In this document: positions 16,582 to 25,996 of the stretch, piece after piece
Position numbering within the stretch: the stretch's first letter is position 1
Layout of the letters: the number at the start of each line of letters is the position of its first letter
NCBI RefSeq assembly: GCF_002160065.1
Contig: NZ_NFJW01000012.1
Coordinates: 1-54,247, forward strand
Length of the DNA: 54,247 bases
Direction: 5' to 3'
From: Collinsella sp. An2
Lineage (GTDB): Bacteria > Actinomycetota > Coriobacteriia > Coriobacteriales > Coriobacteriaceae
Translations under genes and position numbers: made by a program
Notes under the pieces: generated by a model
What the model was told of the DNA's origin: nothing
The model's database searches: none
Seen by the model: only the letters and a program-made list of their open reading frames with translations

Positions 16582-17079
16582 CTACACAAGCTCGTCGCGC
16601 GCAAGCTCCAAGGCGCACAAAGCAGCAGCTAGACGAACCTCTTGGCGCGCGCCGGGAAACACATGGCGCTCGGACCGGACGCCGCGGGCGGAGGCTACAC
16701 CGATGTATACCGTGCCCACCGGGTCGTCTTCTGTGCCCCCGCCGGGGCCGGCATACCCGGTTACGCTCACCGCGACATCGCTCTGAAAGAGCTCGCGCGA
16801 ACCCTGGGCCATTTCGCAAGCCGTCTCGTGGGAGACAGCGGTGTGCTCCTCGAGGGTCTTCGCCGAGACGCCGAGCACGCGCTGCTTAATCGCCTCTGTA
16901 TAGGTGGCAGCGCCTCCCTGGAGCACCTCCGACGCGCCCGGAACAGACGCCACGGCTGCACTCACCATGCCTGCCGTGCACGATTCCGCCGTGCTTACCG
17001 TACAGTGCAGGCGCCGGCCTGCCTCGACGACCTCGACAGCCGTAGCACCAAGGCGGCCTTCAAGCTCAGAGGACTCCAT
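16582..17079 (-). CDS. cinA: CinA C-terminal domain protein (nicotinamide-nucleotide amidase)
   Basis: A 165-residue protein that consists only of the PncC amidase domain of CinA; the N-terminal molybdopterin-binding-like domain is absent, as in E. coli YgaD/PncC. The enzyme deamidates nicotinamide mononucleotide to nicotinate mononucleotide for NAD recycling. Motifs are TAESCTAG (with the catalytic Ser), the GGAATYTEAIKQRVLGV stretch and VTGYAGPGGG. It starts 12 bp after pgsA and precedes recA, the classical pgsA-cinA-recA cluster. In competence-proficient Gram-positives cinA is often damage- or competence-linked; here recA has its own promoter. Confidence 0.93.
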   Translation of the reverse strand: MESSELEGRLGATAVEVVEAGRRLHCTVSTAESCTAGMVSAAVASVPGASEVLQGGAATYTEAIKQRVLGVSAKTLEEHTAVSHETACEMAQGSRELFQSDVAVSVTGYAGPGGGTEDDPVGTVYIGVASARGVRSERHVFPGARQEVRLAAALCALELARDELV

Positions 17080-17091
17080 ACGTATGCCTCC

Positions 17092-17712
17092 CTACACGCG
17101 AAAGACGATCTTGCGCGCGTTCCAGAAATACTGCAGGCCCGAGATGACCGTGAGCACCACCGCAGCGATCATAAGCGCCTGAGAAATACCCAAAAACCAG
17201 CCAGTGAGCTCGACCACGCCGACCGATTCGAGCGCAAACGCGATGTTGAACCCACAAAGAGAGACCATGGTGACCGCCGTCTTTGCCTTGCCAAGGCTGT
17301 CCGCAGCAATCACCTCGCCGGCTGCGCTCGCCACCATACGGAGCGCGCTCACCAAAAACTCGCGGAACAGGATGATGAAGACGACCCACACGCTCACATA
17401 GCCCTGGTCAAGCAGCAGAAGCAGCGCCGAGAACACGAGCAGCTTGTCGGCGATGGGATCGAGGAACTTGCCGAAGTCGGTGATCTCGTTGCGCTTGCGC
17501 GCAAGCGACCCGTCGAGCTTGTCGGTCAAGCTCAACAGGATATACAGCACGCAGGCACCGATTGCGCATTCAGGACTCACCAGTGCGCCGGCCGCATCGC
17601 GGGCGGCTATCGCGAGCCCCATGAAACAGGGGATGAAGACGATGCGAACAACCGTGATAATGTTCGCAGGCGTCCAAATACTCGTTAGTTCCCCTTGCTC
17701 GTTTCGAGCCAT
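17092..17712 (-). CDS. pgsA: CDP-diacylglycerol-glycerol-3-phosphate 3-phosphatidyltransferase
   Basis: A 206-residue membrane enzyme of the CDP-alcohol phosphatidyltransferase family. It makes phosphatidylglycerol phosphate, the committed step to phosphatidylglycerol. The family motif DG-x2-AR-x8-G-x3-D-x3-D is seen in DGSLARKRNEITDFGKFLDP and the IADK that follows it. Several membrane helices surround it. It opens ANIITVVRIVFIPCFMGLA, the usual PgsA first helix. It starts 9 bp after the rimO stop, so rimO-pgsA-cinA look like one transcript. Confidence 0.94.
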   Translation of the reverse strand: MARNEQGELTSIWTPANIITVVRIVFIPCFMGLAIAARDAAGALVSPECAIGACVLYILLSLTDKLDGSLARKRNEITDFGKFLDPIADKLLVFSALLLLLDQGYVSVWVVFIILFREFLVSALRMVASAAGEVIAADSLGKAKTAVTMVSLCGFNIAFALESVGVVELTGWFLGISQALMIAAVVLTVISGLQYFWNARKIVFRV

Positions 17713-17721
17713 CGCTCTCCC

Positions 17722-19074
17722 CTAACCAATCACATGTCCGACAAGCTCATAGCAGAAGCTGTCGGTGAACTCAACCTGCAGGATATCACCGACCGCAGCC
17801 TCCTTGACATCAAGATGCACGGCGCCGTCGCAGTCGGGAGCCTGGAACCATGCGTGCCCGATGAGCTCGGGACCATCATCGGTCTCCTCGACGCCGTCGA
17901 CGATCACCTCGGCCTGCTCGCCCACATGCGCTGCAGTGGCGGCGAATCCAAGCGACTCGGCCAGATCCATAGCCGCCTGGGTACGCTCAAGCTTCTCGTC
18001 CTCGTCGAGCTGACCCTCCATGCGAGCCGCACGCGTCCCATCTTCGGGCGAGAACGCGAACACGCTGGTGTAGTCAAACCCGGTGCGGTCCATGAACGCC
18101 AGCATGCGCTCGTGCTCTTCCTCGGTCTCTCCGGGGAACCCGACCAGATAGGTCGTGCGAATGATCATGCCGGGAATCTCGCGGCGCAGGCGGGCGAACA
18201 GCGCGTCGAGCTCTTCCTCGGAGCCGCTGCGGTTCATGGCCTTAAGCACACGGCCGCAGCAGTGCTGTACCGGGATATCGATATAGGGCAGCACCTCGGG
18301 CGTGTCACGGATGGCTGCAATGAGCTCGTCGGTCATGCCTTCGGGCTGCAAGTAGAGAACGCGCACCCACACGTGCTCGGGACGCGCGGTCTCGGAAACG
18401 GCCACGAGCAGCTGGGCCAGATTGTGCGGCCCGGGGCCCTCCTGCGGAAGGTCCTCGCCCCAGATACCGGTATCCTGGCCGATGAGCACGAGCTCGCGAA
18501 CACCGGAGTCAACGAGGTCACGAACCTCTTCACGAATCTCGGACCAGGGACGGCTACGATAGCGCCCACGGATATAGGGGATTGCACAGAAGCTGCAGAA
18601 CCGGTCACAACCGTCGGAGATCTTCACGTATGCAACGGCGCCCTCAACCGTGCGCTTCACCTCGGGCACGAACACCGGCGCGCCGCGATGAACGCCCAGA
18701 AGGCCATCGACGACGCTCACGATCCCATCCTCCTCATCGGTGCGCACAAATGCGGCGACCTCGGGAAGTTCGGCTGGCAGGTCTGCCCCGTAGCGGGAGG
18801 GAACGCAGCCACACATGACGATCGGCACCGACCGGACGCCGTCAGCGACCTCTTCGGCAAGCGACAGCGTTGCCTCGATGCTCTCCTCGGTAGCAGATGC
18901 CAAAAACGAGCAGGTGTTCACGATGGCAAGGTCGGCCTCGGAGACCTCGTCGGCGACCTCATAGCCGGCAGCCAGAAGCAGCGAGCGCATACGGTCGGTA
19001 TCGACCTCGTTTTTCGCGCAGCCCAGCGTGATGTAGTAAATGGAGCCGAAAGCATCTTCGAACTGTTGGGACAT
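17722..19074 (-). CDS. rimO: Ribosomal protein S12 methylthiotransferase
   Basis: A 450-residue radical-SAM enzyme that methylthiolates the conserved Asp of ribosomal protein S12. The opening SIYYITLGCAKNEVDTDRM is diagnostic for RimO over MiaB. Auxiliary-cluster cysteines are at 19, 55 and near 90; the SAM motif CDRFCSFC has cysteines at 156, 160 and 163. A C-terminal TRAM domain ends in DSFCYELVGHVIG. I chose the ATG at 19074 because AAGGA lies 9 nt upstream; the ATG at 19101 adds nine residues without a good ribosome site. It heads a run with pgsA and cinA. Confidence 0.94.
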   Translation of the reverse strand: MSQQFEDAFGSIYYITLGCAKNEVDTDRMRSLLLAAGYEVADEVSEADLAIVNTCSFLASATEESIEATLSLAEEVADGVRSVPIVMCGCVPSRYGADLPAELPEVAAFVRTDEEDGIVSVVDGLLGVHRGAPVFVPEVKRTVEGAVAYVKISDGCDRFCSFCAIPYIRGRYRSRPWSEIREEVRDLVDSGVRELVLIGQDTGIWGEDLPQEGPGPHNLAQLLVAVSETARPEHVWVRVLYLQPEGMTDELIAAIRDTPEVLPYIDIPVQHCCGRVLKAMNRSGSEEELDALFARLRREIPGMIIRTTYLVGFPGETEEEHERMLAFMDRTGFDYTSVFAFSPEDGTRAARMEGQLDEDEKLERTQAAMDLAESLGFAATAAHVGEQAEVIVDGVEETDDGPELIGHAWFQAPDCDGAVHLDVKEAAVGDILQVEFTDSFCYELVGHVIG

Positions 19075-19170
19075 GGACACATCCTTGAAGATACGAGGCA
19101 TGGATCAGCCTCATGTGACATGGACAGGAGGGGACGTCAGCAGCAAGAGCCAAGCGTCCCGTCGCGCAGC

Positions 19171-19668
19171 TTAGCGATAGTTGGTGAACTGTAGCGGCTG
19201 GCCGTAGTCCTGGCCGTGCAGGAACTGGATGACCTCCTGCAGCGCATCCTTCGAGGCGGACGCCACGCGAAGCTTGTCGGACTCAATCGTGACCTTGACC
19301 TTGAGCTTGAGGTCCTTCACGTCCTTGTTGATCTTTTTGGCCGTCGGCTGGTCGATGCCCTGCACGACGTGCCCCACGACGCGGACCTTGCCGCCCGAGG
19401 CAGCCTGCGGCGCATCCCAGGAGAGCGCCTTGATGTCGATGCCACGCTTGATGAGCTTTGAATTCAGCACGTCGGCGATCTGCTTTGCCACAAAGTCGGC
19501 GGGCGCAAGCACCGTGAAGACGCCGTCGGAGCGCGAGAACTCGATGGACGAGCCGGAGTCCTTCAAGTCGTAGCGCTGAGAGATCTCGCGGACGGTCTGC
19601 TGATAGGCGTTGTCGACCTCCTGCAAGTCGACCTGCGAAACAACGTCAAAGCTGGAATCTTTAGCCAT
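19171..19668 (-). CDS. YajQ family nucleotide-binding protein
   Basis: A 165-residue YajQ/UPF0234 protein made of two ferredoxin-like domains. It opens SSFDVVSQVDLQEVDNAYQQTVREISQRYDLKDSGSSIEF, the family signature, and ends VIQFLHGQDYGQPLQFTNYR. Some members bind cyclic di-GMP and act with transcription factors; others were reported to bind nucleotides or tRNA. No function can be assigned from context. AAGGGGAG precedes the ATG. It lies 37 bp after rodZ in the same direction. Confidence 0.92.
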   Translation of the reverse strand: MAKDSSFDVVSQVDLQEVDNAYQQTVREISQRYDLKDSGSSIEFSRSDGVFTVLAPADFVAKQIADVLNSKLIKRGIDIKALSWDAPQAASGGKVRVVGHVVQGIDQPTAKKINKDVKDLKLKVKVTIESDKLRVASASKDALQEVIQFLHGQDYGQPLQFTNYR

Positions 19669-19705
19669 AGAACTACTCCCCTTTCACCCTGGGATGTGTT
19701 GGTCG

Positions 19706-20977
19706 TTACTCTGTCGCCGAGGCGCTATCGTCGGAGCCGTCATCGCCCGTGGTATCGGTCGTCGCAGCCGCGGGCGTCTGCGGCGCGGTGATGCTCACAC
19801 GCGCGACGCCGGCAATCGAGGTATCCCAACGGACATCCTCGCCGTTTTGCGTGACCCGGACGTTCCCCGGCTCGTTCACCGTGATCTCGATAGACGATGT
19901 CACCGTGTACTCCTGCGTAAGCGGTCCGACCACATTGTTGGCGAAAATGGACTGACCGTTGAGCTTGATCTCGAGCCAGGACTGAGCCCCATCCTCCACC
20001 GTGATGGCGATGACGGTCTGCTGCGGCTCCTGAGCGGTCTCCGGGGACTCAGGATTATCGGTTGAAGCGGCGCCGTCCTCATCCGTATCGGTCTCGGGCG
20101 TCGTAGGCGACTCTGGCGAGGTCGTGCTCGCAGGAGTCGTCGCCGCCTGGCTCACCGGAGAGGTGGCCGCCGAGACATCGGAGGTCTCGGGTGTCGAGGC
20201 ACAGCTTCGTACGAGCAAGAACACCAACGCGGCAACGATGGCCAGCGCAGCGATGACGCCGCCGATCAAAAGCCGCGGGTCGATGCCGCCGCCCGAAGGA
20301 CGGCGTCCTCCCCTATTGCCCGATCCTCCCGAGGAACGAGGACCACGGGGCGGCGCACCCGCGCCCGAGCGGCGAGACGCCATCTGCCCGCGGGAGGAAG
20401 AGGCGTCAGAGCGATACGACGACGTGCGGGCACGCGGCTGAACCCTCGTGCGATCAAGGTCGCCGCCCGACATCACGCGGGTATCCTGGTACCCTCGGCG
20501 AGCAGGGCTGCCCGAGGCAAGCGTGCGACCAGGCTGGCGCGTATCAGTAATACGCACAGGCTCATGCCCCGACGTGGCGTCGGAGACATAGCCTGCCTGC
20601 GGAGGCCGTTGGGCATAGCGCGAGCTGATGCGCGAGTTGTCCACGATCATGAAGCGGCCCGTCGCCGTAGCCGACCGCGGGCTCACATACCCCGCAGCGT
20701 CCTGAAAACGACCTCCGGCATGTGCCGTCTGGCGCTCGTACTCATAGAGCTCGTCAAAGTAGGTGTTCACGACTTCGCGCGGGTTGAGCCCCAGATAGCG
20801 TGCATAGCTTGAAATCATGCCCTGGGCATAGCCCCGAGGAGGCATGGAGGCGAAGTCGCCCATCTCGAAGTACTCGATGATCTGCGGGCGAATCTTGATG
20901 ACGTTGGCGACCTGCTGGATGGACATGCCCATATGACGACGCCTGTTCATGAGCATCTCGCCAAACCGTGCAGCCAT
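19706..20977 (-). CDS. RodZ-like helix-turn-helix membrane protein
   Basis: A 423-residue protein with three parts. The N-terminal HTH_25 domain (MGMSIQQVANVIKIRPQI through YARYLGLNPREVV, residues 16-68) is cytoplasmic in RodZ. A long low-complexity Arg/Gly/Ser linker follows, then a single membrane helix (LLIGGVIAALAIVAALVFLLV). Outside there is a Thr/Ser/Glu-rich linker and a DUF4115 C-terminal domain (QSWLEIKLNGQSIFANNVV). RodZ anchors MreB for cell-shape control; no mre genes are in the window, so the role here may be different. The start shares one base with the ftsK stop. The linker is more extended than in E. coli RodZ. Confidence 0.85.
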   Translation of the reverse strand: MAARFGEMLMNRRRHMGMSIQQVANVIKIRPQIIEYFEMGDFASMPPRGYAQGMISSYARYLGLNPREVVNTYFDELYEYERQTAHAGGRFQDAAGYVSPRSATATGRFMIVDNSRISSRYAQRPPQAGYVSDATSGHEPVRITDTRQPGRTLASGSPARRGYQDTRVMSGGDLDRTRVQPRARTSSYRSDASSSRGQMASRRSGAGAPPRGPRSSGGSGNRGGRRPSGGGIDPRLLIGGVIAALAIVAALVFLLVRSCASTPETSDVSAATSPVSQAATTPASTTSPESPTTPETDTDEDGAASTDNPESPETAQEPQQTVIAITVEDGAQSWLEIKLNGQSIFANNVVGPLTQEYTVTSSIEITVNEPGNVRVTQNGEDVRWDTSIAGVARVSITAPQTPAAATTDTTGDDGSDDSASATE

Positions 20978-23808
20978 CAGAAGCCTCCCATTCCATCATC
21001 TTCGCCCATACGCGCCTCAAGGGACTCAAGCTCTTGCAGGCCCTCCTCGTCAAGCAGCACCTCGCGCGGCTTGGAACCGTCGGGCGGACCCACGATGCCC
21101 TTCTCCTCGAGCATGTCCATGATTCTACCCGCGCGGGCATATCCCACCTTCAGTCGTCGCTGAAGACCCGAGGTAGAACCAAGCTGCGACTCGACCACGA
21201 TGCGCGCCGCCTCCCACAGCAGCGGGTCGTCGTCGGAGGAATCGTGTCCTCCTCCCCCGCCACCAAGTGCGGCCGGAGAGACGGCCGACAGGATCTCGGT
21301 GTGGTATTCGGCCGGGCTCTGCTCCTTCACAAAGGCGACGACCGAGAAGATCTCCTCGTCAGAGACGTAGCAGCCCTGGATGCGCTTGGGCTTGCCCCAG
21401 TCGACGCGGGAGAACAGCATGTCGCCCTGGCCGATGAGCTTCTCGGCGCCCGTCTGGTCCAGGATGACGCGACTGTCGATGCCCGTCGCGACCGTAAGTC
21501 CGATACGGTTCGTGATGTTCGCCTTGATGAGACCGGTCACGACGTTGGAGCTCGGGCGCTGCGTGGCGACGATCATATGGATGCCCGCCGCGCGGCCGAG
21601 CTGCGCAATGCGTACGATCGACGCCTCGACGTCCTTGCCCGCGACCATCATGAGGTCGGAAAGCTCGTCGATGACGATGACGAGGTAGGGCATCTTGGCC
21701 GGGGGGTTGTCGTACTTCTCGAACTCGCCGGCGGCTTGCTTCTCGTTGAACGTCGAGATCTTACGAACGCCGATGCGCTCGAAGACTTTGAGGCGCCGCT
21801 CCATCTCGGAGACCGCCCACTGCAGGGCGCTCGCGGCCTGCTTGGGCTCGGTGACGACCGGCACGTAGAGATGGGGCAGCCCGTCGTAGGGAGCGAACTC
21901 CACGCGCTTGGGGTCGATCATGATGAGGCGCACGTCCTCGGGGAAGGTGCGCATGAGCAGGCTCATGAGGATGGAGCTGATGACCACCGACTTACCCGAG
22001 CCGGTGGTACCGGCGATGAGCAGGTGCGGCATCTTGGCGAGGTCGGCCACCATGGGCTGCCCCTCGGCGTCGCGGCCGAGCGCGAATTCGAGCGGGCCGC
22101 CGGTGACGTAGGGCAGGATGTCGCCGAACGCGACCGTCTGGCGGGTGCGGTTAGGAATCTCAATACCTACGAGCGAGGTGCCCGGGATGGGCGCGAAAAT
22201 ACGCACCGAGTCGGTCGCGAGCGACAGGGCGATGTCGTCCTCGAGGTTGGTGATGCGGCTCACGCGCTCGCCCTCGCCCGGCTGCACCTTGAACGTGGTG
22301 ACGGTAGGGCCGGCGATCCAGCCGACAACGCGCGAATGCAGGCCGAACTCCTGCAGGGTGGACTGCAGGCCCTCGGCCGTCTGCTCGAGCTCCTTGTTGG
22401 ACGAGGTCGCGCTCGCCGAATTGGGATTGTGACGCAACATGGAGGCCGGAGGGAGCTTGCGCCCCTCCTCCTCACCGGTGACGCCATCAGCGGGCTGGAT
22501 ACCGCGCGCAGGCGCACGGTCGATCACGCGGGTCGCAGAGCCGTCGTCCGACTTGGAAGACGCCTCCTCGTTAGGCTGCGGCAAGACGACGGTCTTAGCG
22601 GTTTCCGCGGAACCGTTCGACTTAGGATGCAGCAAAAACGACGGAATGGGCTGGTCCGTGGCTGCGGCGCTCCCGTTTGAAGACGCCGCTGTATCGGGCA
22701 TGTCGAAAGGCGGAAGATCGTCCTCATCGACGCTCTGGTTCGAAGTAGCAGTGGACACGGTCGCGGCAGGGGCCTCCTGTACTGCCGCCTCATCGGAAGA
22801 AACGTCCGCAACCGGCTCTGGGGCCTTGTCCGCAACGGCGCTCTGCGCTGCACGAGAACGACGCCCCTTGCGGGCACCGCGGCCGACAGCCGGCGGGATA
22901 AGCGTCGTCTCGGCGCGCTCGGCGGCAAGCTGCTCGGAGAGGTCGACGAAGGGGTCCTCGTCCTCCTCCTGGCCGTCTTCGAGAACAGTCGTCTCACGAC
23001 TACCCAAAAACGTAGTCTCGGCCGTTCCATCTTCATCGAAGAGGCTGGCCTGTGCTCCCCGAGCGACCTTGGCCGCAGCCGGACGGGCCGCAGGGGCAGC
23101 CGGCGCCTCGTCGCCCCAGGGACGCTCGTTCACATCCACATGGCGACGCTCGGCAAGGCGCTCGGCACGCTCTGCCGCGGCGCGTACAACACCGCCCACC
23201 GAGAAGCCGATGAGCACAAACCCCATGACCAGAACGCCCACGAGCACCACCATGGCAATAGTCTTACCAAGGGCCCCTGCCAACACCGACGCGATCGCGT
23301 ACCCAACGTAGCCACCGCTTGCAGCCAGTTCGTACTCCCCCACCGTAACGCCCCAGACCATAGGGTCGGGCGTTAAGGCGAGCACGAGAATCGATATGAC
23401 GGAAAGAAAGATCACGCAGACGCCCGCAAGCGTGCGAACGTCGATAAAGGAGCGGTCGCGCAAAAACAGTGAGGCCGAGAGCACCAGCAGACCGAGTGGC
23501 AGCACGTAGCCACCCAGGCCGAAACCCAGGTGGTAGAACGTGGCCAACGCGCGCGTGACCGGCGCGGTGCCCGGAGAAAGCACGGCGATAAAGGACGCCA
23601 CGGCGAAGACGGCAACGACCACGCCTGCGATGTCGCGGCCTGCGGAGGCCGTCATGAGCGGCTCGGGCGACTCCTCGGGAGCAGCCTTGGCCGCCGGACG
23701 GCTTCCGTTGGCACGAAGCTTGGCCTTGCCGCCCTTCGAGGCGGTCTTGGATGCGGCCTTCTTTTGTTTCGATCCGGAGGATGCGGATGCAGCTGCGCGA
23801 CGTGCCAC
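20977..23808 (-). CDS. ftsK: DNA translocase FtsK/SpoIIIE
   Basis: A 943-residue DNA pump that clears chromosomes from the division septum. It has a basic Ala/Lys-rich N terminus, four membrane helices (about residues 55-215), a long acidic and Ala-rich linker (about 230-480), the motor domain with Walker A GTTGSGKS near residue 600 and Walker B VIVIDELSDLM, and a winged-helix gamma domain (LLWEAARIVVESQLGSTSGLQ) that reads KOPS-type sequences. The start is GTG, and the AAAGGA just before it touches the codon, closer than usual; no other start exists before the next in-frame stop. It follows rnj by 4 bp. Confidence 0.96.
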   Translation of the reverse strand: MARRAAASASSGSKQKKAASKTASKGGKAKLRANGSRPAAKAAPEESPEPLMTASAGRDIAGVVVAVFAVASFIAVLSPGTAPVTRALATFYHLGFGLGGYVLPLGLLVLSASLFLRDRSFIDVRTLAGVCVIFLSVISILVLALTPDPMVWGVTVGEYELAASGGYVGYAIASVLAGALGKTIAMVVLVGVLVMGFVLIGFSVGGVVRAAAERAERLAERRHVDVNERPWGDEAPAAPAARPAAAKVARGAQASLFDEDGTAETTFLGSRETTVLEDGQEEDEDPFVDLSEQLAAERAETTLIPPAVGRGARKGRRSRAAQSAVADKAPEPVADVSSDEAAVQEAPAATVSTATSNQSVDEDDLPPFDMPDTAASSNGSAAATDQPIPSFLLHPKSNGSAETAKTVVLPQPNEEASSKSDDGSATRVIDRAPARGIQPADGVTGEEEGRKLPPASMLRHNPNSASATSSNKELEQTAEGLQSTLQEFGLHSRVVGWIAGPTVTTFKVQPGEGERVSRITNLEDDIALSLATDSVRIFAPIPGTSLVGIEIPNRTRQTVAFGDILPYVTGGPLEFALGRDAEGQPMVADLAKMPHLLIAGTTGSGKSVVISSILMSLLMRTFPEDVRLIMIDPKRVEFAPYDGLPHLYVPVVTEPKQAASALQWAVSEMERRLKVFERIGVRKISTFNEKQAAGEFEKYDNPPAKMPYLVIVIDELSDLMMVAGKDVEASIVRIAQLGRAAGIHMIVATQRPSSNVVTGLIKANITNRIGLTVATGIDSRVILDQTGAEKLIGQGDMLFSRVDWGKPKRIQGCYVSDEEIFSVVAFVKEQSPAEYHTEILSAVSPAALGGGGGGHDSSDDDPLLWEAARIVVESQLGSTSGLQRRLKVGYARAGRIMDMLEEKGIVGPPDGSKPREVLLDEEGLQELESLEARMGEDDGMGGF

Positions 23809-23812
23809 TCCT

Positions 23813-25480
23813 TTAGACCTCCATGACGACCGGGATGATCATCGGGCGGGTGTGCGTGTGGTTCCAGATGTAGTTGGAGACCGAGTCGCGCAGCGCCTTG
23901 CGCAGGGCATCGGTGCCGCTGCTGGTGAAGTTGAAGGAGCCCTTCTCGACCATCTTCATGATGGCGGCCGTAGCCTGCGAGGAGAACTCGTCGTCGATCG
24001 TGAACGAGACGCCACGGCTGGAGAACTCCACCGCGTCGATGCGCTTGCGTTTAAGCGAAACGATTGCCACAGCGGTGACCATGCCGTCATTCGCGAGCTT
24101 CTGACGGTCGCGCAGGACGATGGGGTTGGTATCGCCGATACGCAGGCCGTCGACGTAGACGATTCCGGACTCGACCGAGGGACCGGTCGTGACGACGCCG
24201 CCGCGCATCTCGAGCGACTCGCCGTTGTCCAGGATAAAGATGTGATCCTCCGGGATGCCCATCTTGCGTGCCAGGCTAGCGTGCGCGCGAAGATGAACGG
24301 CCTCGCCGTGAACCGGCATGAAGTAGGTGGGCTTGGCCATGGCGAGCATGAGCTTGAGCTCCTCCTGGCTGCCGTGGCCCGACACGTGCACGAGTGTGCG
24401 GCTCTTGTCGTAGACATCGCAGCCCAGCTTGGCCAGGCTGTTGATGACCTGCTGTACCGCCTTCTCGTTGCCCGGAACAGGCGTCGCGGAGATGATCACG
24501 GTATCGCCCTCGTGAATGGAGAGCGTCTTGTGCTCGCCGTTGGCCATGCGCGAAAGCGCCGAGAGCGGCTCGCCCTGCGACCCGGTGCACATGACGACGA
24601 TCTGGTTCTCGGGGATGTTGTTGATCTCGTAGGCGTCGATGAGGTCCTGCTCGTCGATCTTGAGGTAGCCAAGCTCACGCGCGACGCGCGTATTCGTGAG
24701 CATGGAGCGGCCCGTTACCACGATCTTGCGGTTGCAGGCGCGAGCGGCGTCGCAGATCTGCTGCAGACGATGGATGTGGCTCGAGAACGAAGCGACGAAC
24801 ACACGTCCCGGAGCGTTCTTGATGGCGTGGAGCAGAGACGGACCGACCTCGGCCTCGGACTTCGTGAAGCCAGGAATGGTGGCGTTGGTGGAGTCGGAAA
24901 GCAACAGGTCGACGCCGGATTTCGCAAACTTGTTGATGGACGCGTAGTCGGGTGTGACTCCGTCGATGGGCGTCTGGTCGAGCTTGAAGTCGCCCGTGTG
25001 CATGACGGTGCCCTGCGGCGTGCGGATGTAGACGCCAAGAGCGCCGGGGATGGAGTGCGTCATGGAGAAGAAATCGATGGAGATGCAGCCCAGCTGAATG
25101 TGCGAGCCGCCCTGCACCTCGCGGAACTTCGGGGCGCGAATGCGGAACTCGGCCAGCTTACCCTCGATGAAGCCCAGGGTAAGCTTGCTCGAGAAGATCG
25201 GCACCTTGTTGTTGAGGTCCTGAAGAAGATACGGAAGCGCGCCGGTATGGTCCTCGTGACCGTGGGTGACCACGATGCCGCGGAGCTTGTCCTCGTTTTC
25301 CAGAACGTAGGTATAGTCGGGCAGCACCAGATCGATGCCCGGCTGGGAGTCGTCGGGGAACATGAGACCGGCATCGATAAGGACCATGTCCGGACCGCAC
25401 TCGATGACCGTCATGTTCTTGCCGATGCCGTCAAGGCCGCCGAGGGGAATGACGCGCAGGGGCGGTTTCTTTTTTGCCAT
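23813..25480 (-). CDS. rnj: Ribonuclease J
   Basis: A 555-residue RNase J, a beta-CASP metallo-beta-lactamase with 5'-exonuclease and endonuclease activity on RNA. The zinc site HGHEDH is at residues 73-78, the later metal ligands lie in MHTGDFKLDQTP, and the beta-CASP region has STNATIPGFTKSE and the SGHGSQEELK motif. The C-terminal domain is complete. No long unstructured tail is present, unlike in Streptomyces RNase J. It heads the rnj-ftsK-rodZ run. Together with rny and pnp, three main RNA-decay enzymes lie in this window. Confidence 0.97.
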   Translation of the reverse strand: MAKKKPPLRVIPLGGLDGIGKNMTVIECGPDMVLIDAGLMFPDDSQPGIDLVLPDYTYVLENEDKLRGIVVTHGHEDHTGALPYLLQDLNNKVPIFSSKLTLGFIEGKLAEFRIRAPKFREVQGGSHIQLGCISIDFFSMTHSIPGALGVYIRTPQGTVMHTGDFKLDQTPIDGVTPDYASINKFAKSGVDLLLSDSTNATIPGFTKSEAEVGPSLLHAIKNAPGRVFVASFSSHIHRLQQICDAARACNRKIVVTGRSMLTNTRVARELGYLKIDEQDLIDAYEINNIPENQIVVMCTGSQGEPLSALSRMANGEHKTLSIHEGDTVIISATPVPGNEKAVQQVINSLAKLGCDVYDKSRTLVHVSGHGSQEELKLMLAMAKPTYFMPVHGEAVHLRAHASLARKMGIPEDHIFILDNGESLEMRGGVVTTGPSVESGIVYVDGLRIGDTNPIVLRDRQKLANDGMVTAVAIVSLKRKRIDAVEFSSRGVSFTIDDEFSSQATAAIMKMVEKGSFNFTSSGTDALRKALRDSVSNYIWNHTHTRPMIIPVVMEV

Positions 25481-25740
25481 GTTTGAGATGGTTCCTTTCT
25501 CGTATTCGATCTATAACGCGCGGATATACCGCAAACACATGCCATGGAATTGTTCGACGAGGATCGAGGGAGCAGGTAGGTCCATACGCCGAACACACAG
25601 ATTTAAGTATTGTATACCGACGGCAACACCGCCATGCCCCCAGAGGGCGATTCCACCGATTGAGCGTGATTGGATGGAGGGGCAACGTATAGTCAGCCGA
25701 ATGTAGAGTGTCGATATGCCGCCCAGCGGAACCGGGAATT

Positions 25741-25890
25741 GCGGCAAATCACACGCTCGGATCCTATAGTGTGGCAATCCACACGCTCAGATTCTAAAGT
25801 GCGGCAAATCACACGCTCAGACCCCTGTAGAGGCACCCTGAGCGTGTGGATTGCCACAATTGAGAGGGCAAGCGTGCGAAATGCTACAAA
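25741..25890. repeat. Cluster of 30-bp-period repeats, three direct and two inverted
   Basis: Three head-to-tail units of 30 nt start at 25741, 25771 and 25801. The conserved part is GYGGCAAWYCACACGCTCRG and the last 9-10 nt vary. A fourth copy is inverted: 25838-25858 is the exact reverse complement of 25770-25790 (21 bp). A fifth, degenerate inverted copy lies at about 25869-25888, again about 30 nt on. Unit 2 can form a small hairpin (GTGTGG-CAAT-CCACAC). Variable parts are far shorter than CRISPR spacers. Function unknown. Confidence 0.8.
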
Positions 25891-25914
25891 ACAACATGCG
25901 GAAGCTGCCTTGCA

Positions 25915-25950
25915 CACAAAAGGCGAGCCGCCCGTGGGCAGCCCGCCTTT
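25915..25950 (-). terminator. pnp terminator
   Basis: The 15-nt arms at 25919-25933 and 25936-25950 pair with two mismatches. On the minus strand the stem is followed by TTTTGTGTG. It lies 46 bp past the pnp stop. Confidence 0.88.
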
Positions 25951-25996
25951 CAGGTACGCATGATGTACGAGAAATCTATCTCGTGAACGTCAACTC

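Larger units (their letters stand above)
25481..25996. other. 516-bp gap between pnp and rnj
   Basis: No gene is supported here; the small open frames lack ribosome sites and family features. It contains the pnp terminator (25915-25950), the 30-bp repeat cluster (25741-25890) and the region upstream of rnj. A ribosome site AAAGGA lies before the rnj ATG, and an AT-rich stretch at about 25603-25617 (with TACAAT on the minus strand) is the best candidate for a rnj promoter, at low confidence. Confidence 0.6.

Noticed and set aside
25741-25890. Possible CRISPR remnant
   Set aside because: Variable parts are only about 10 nt, some units are inverted, and there are no cas genes.
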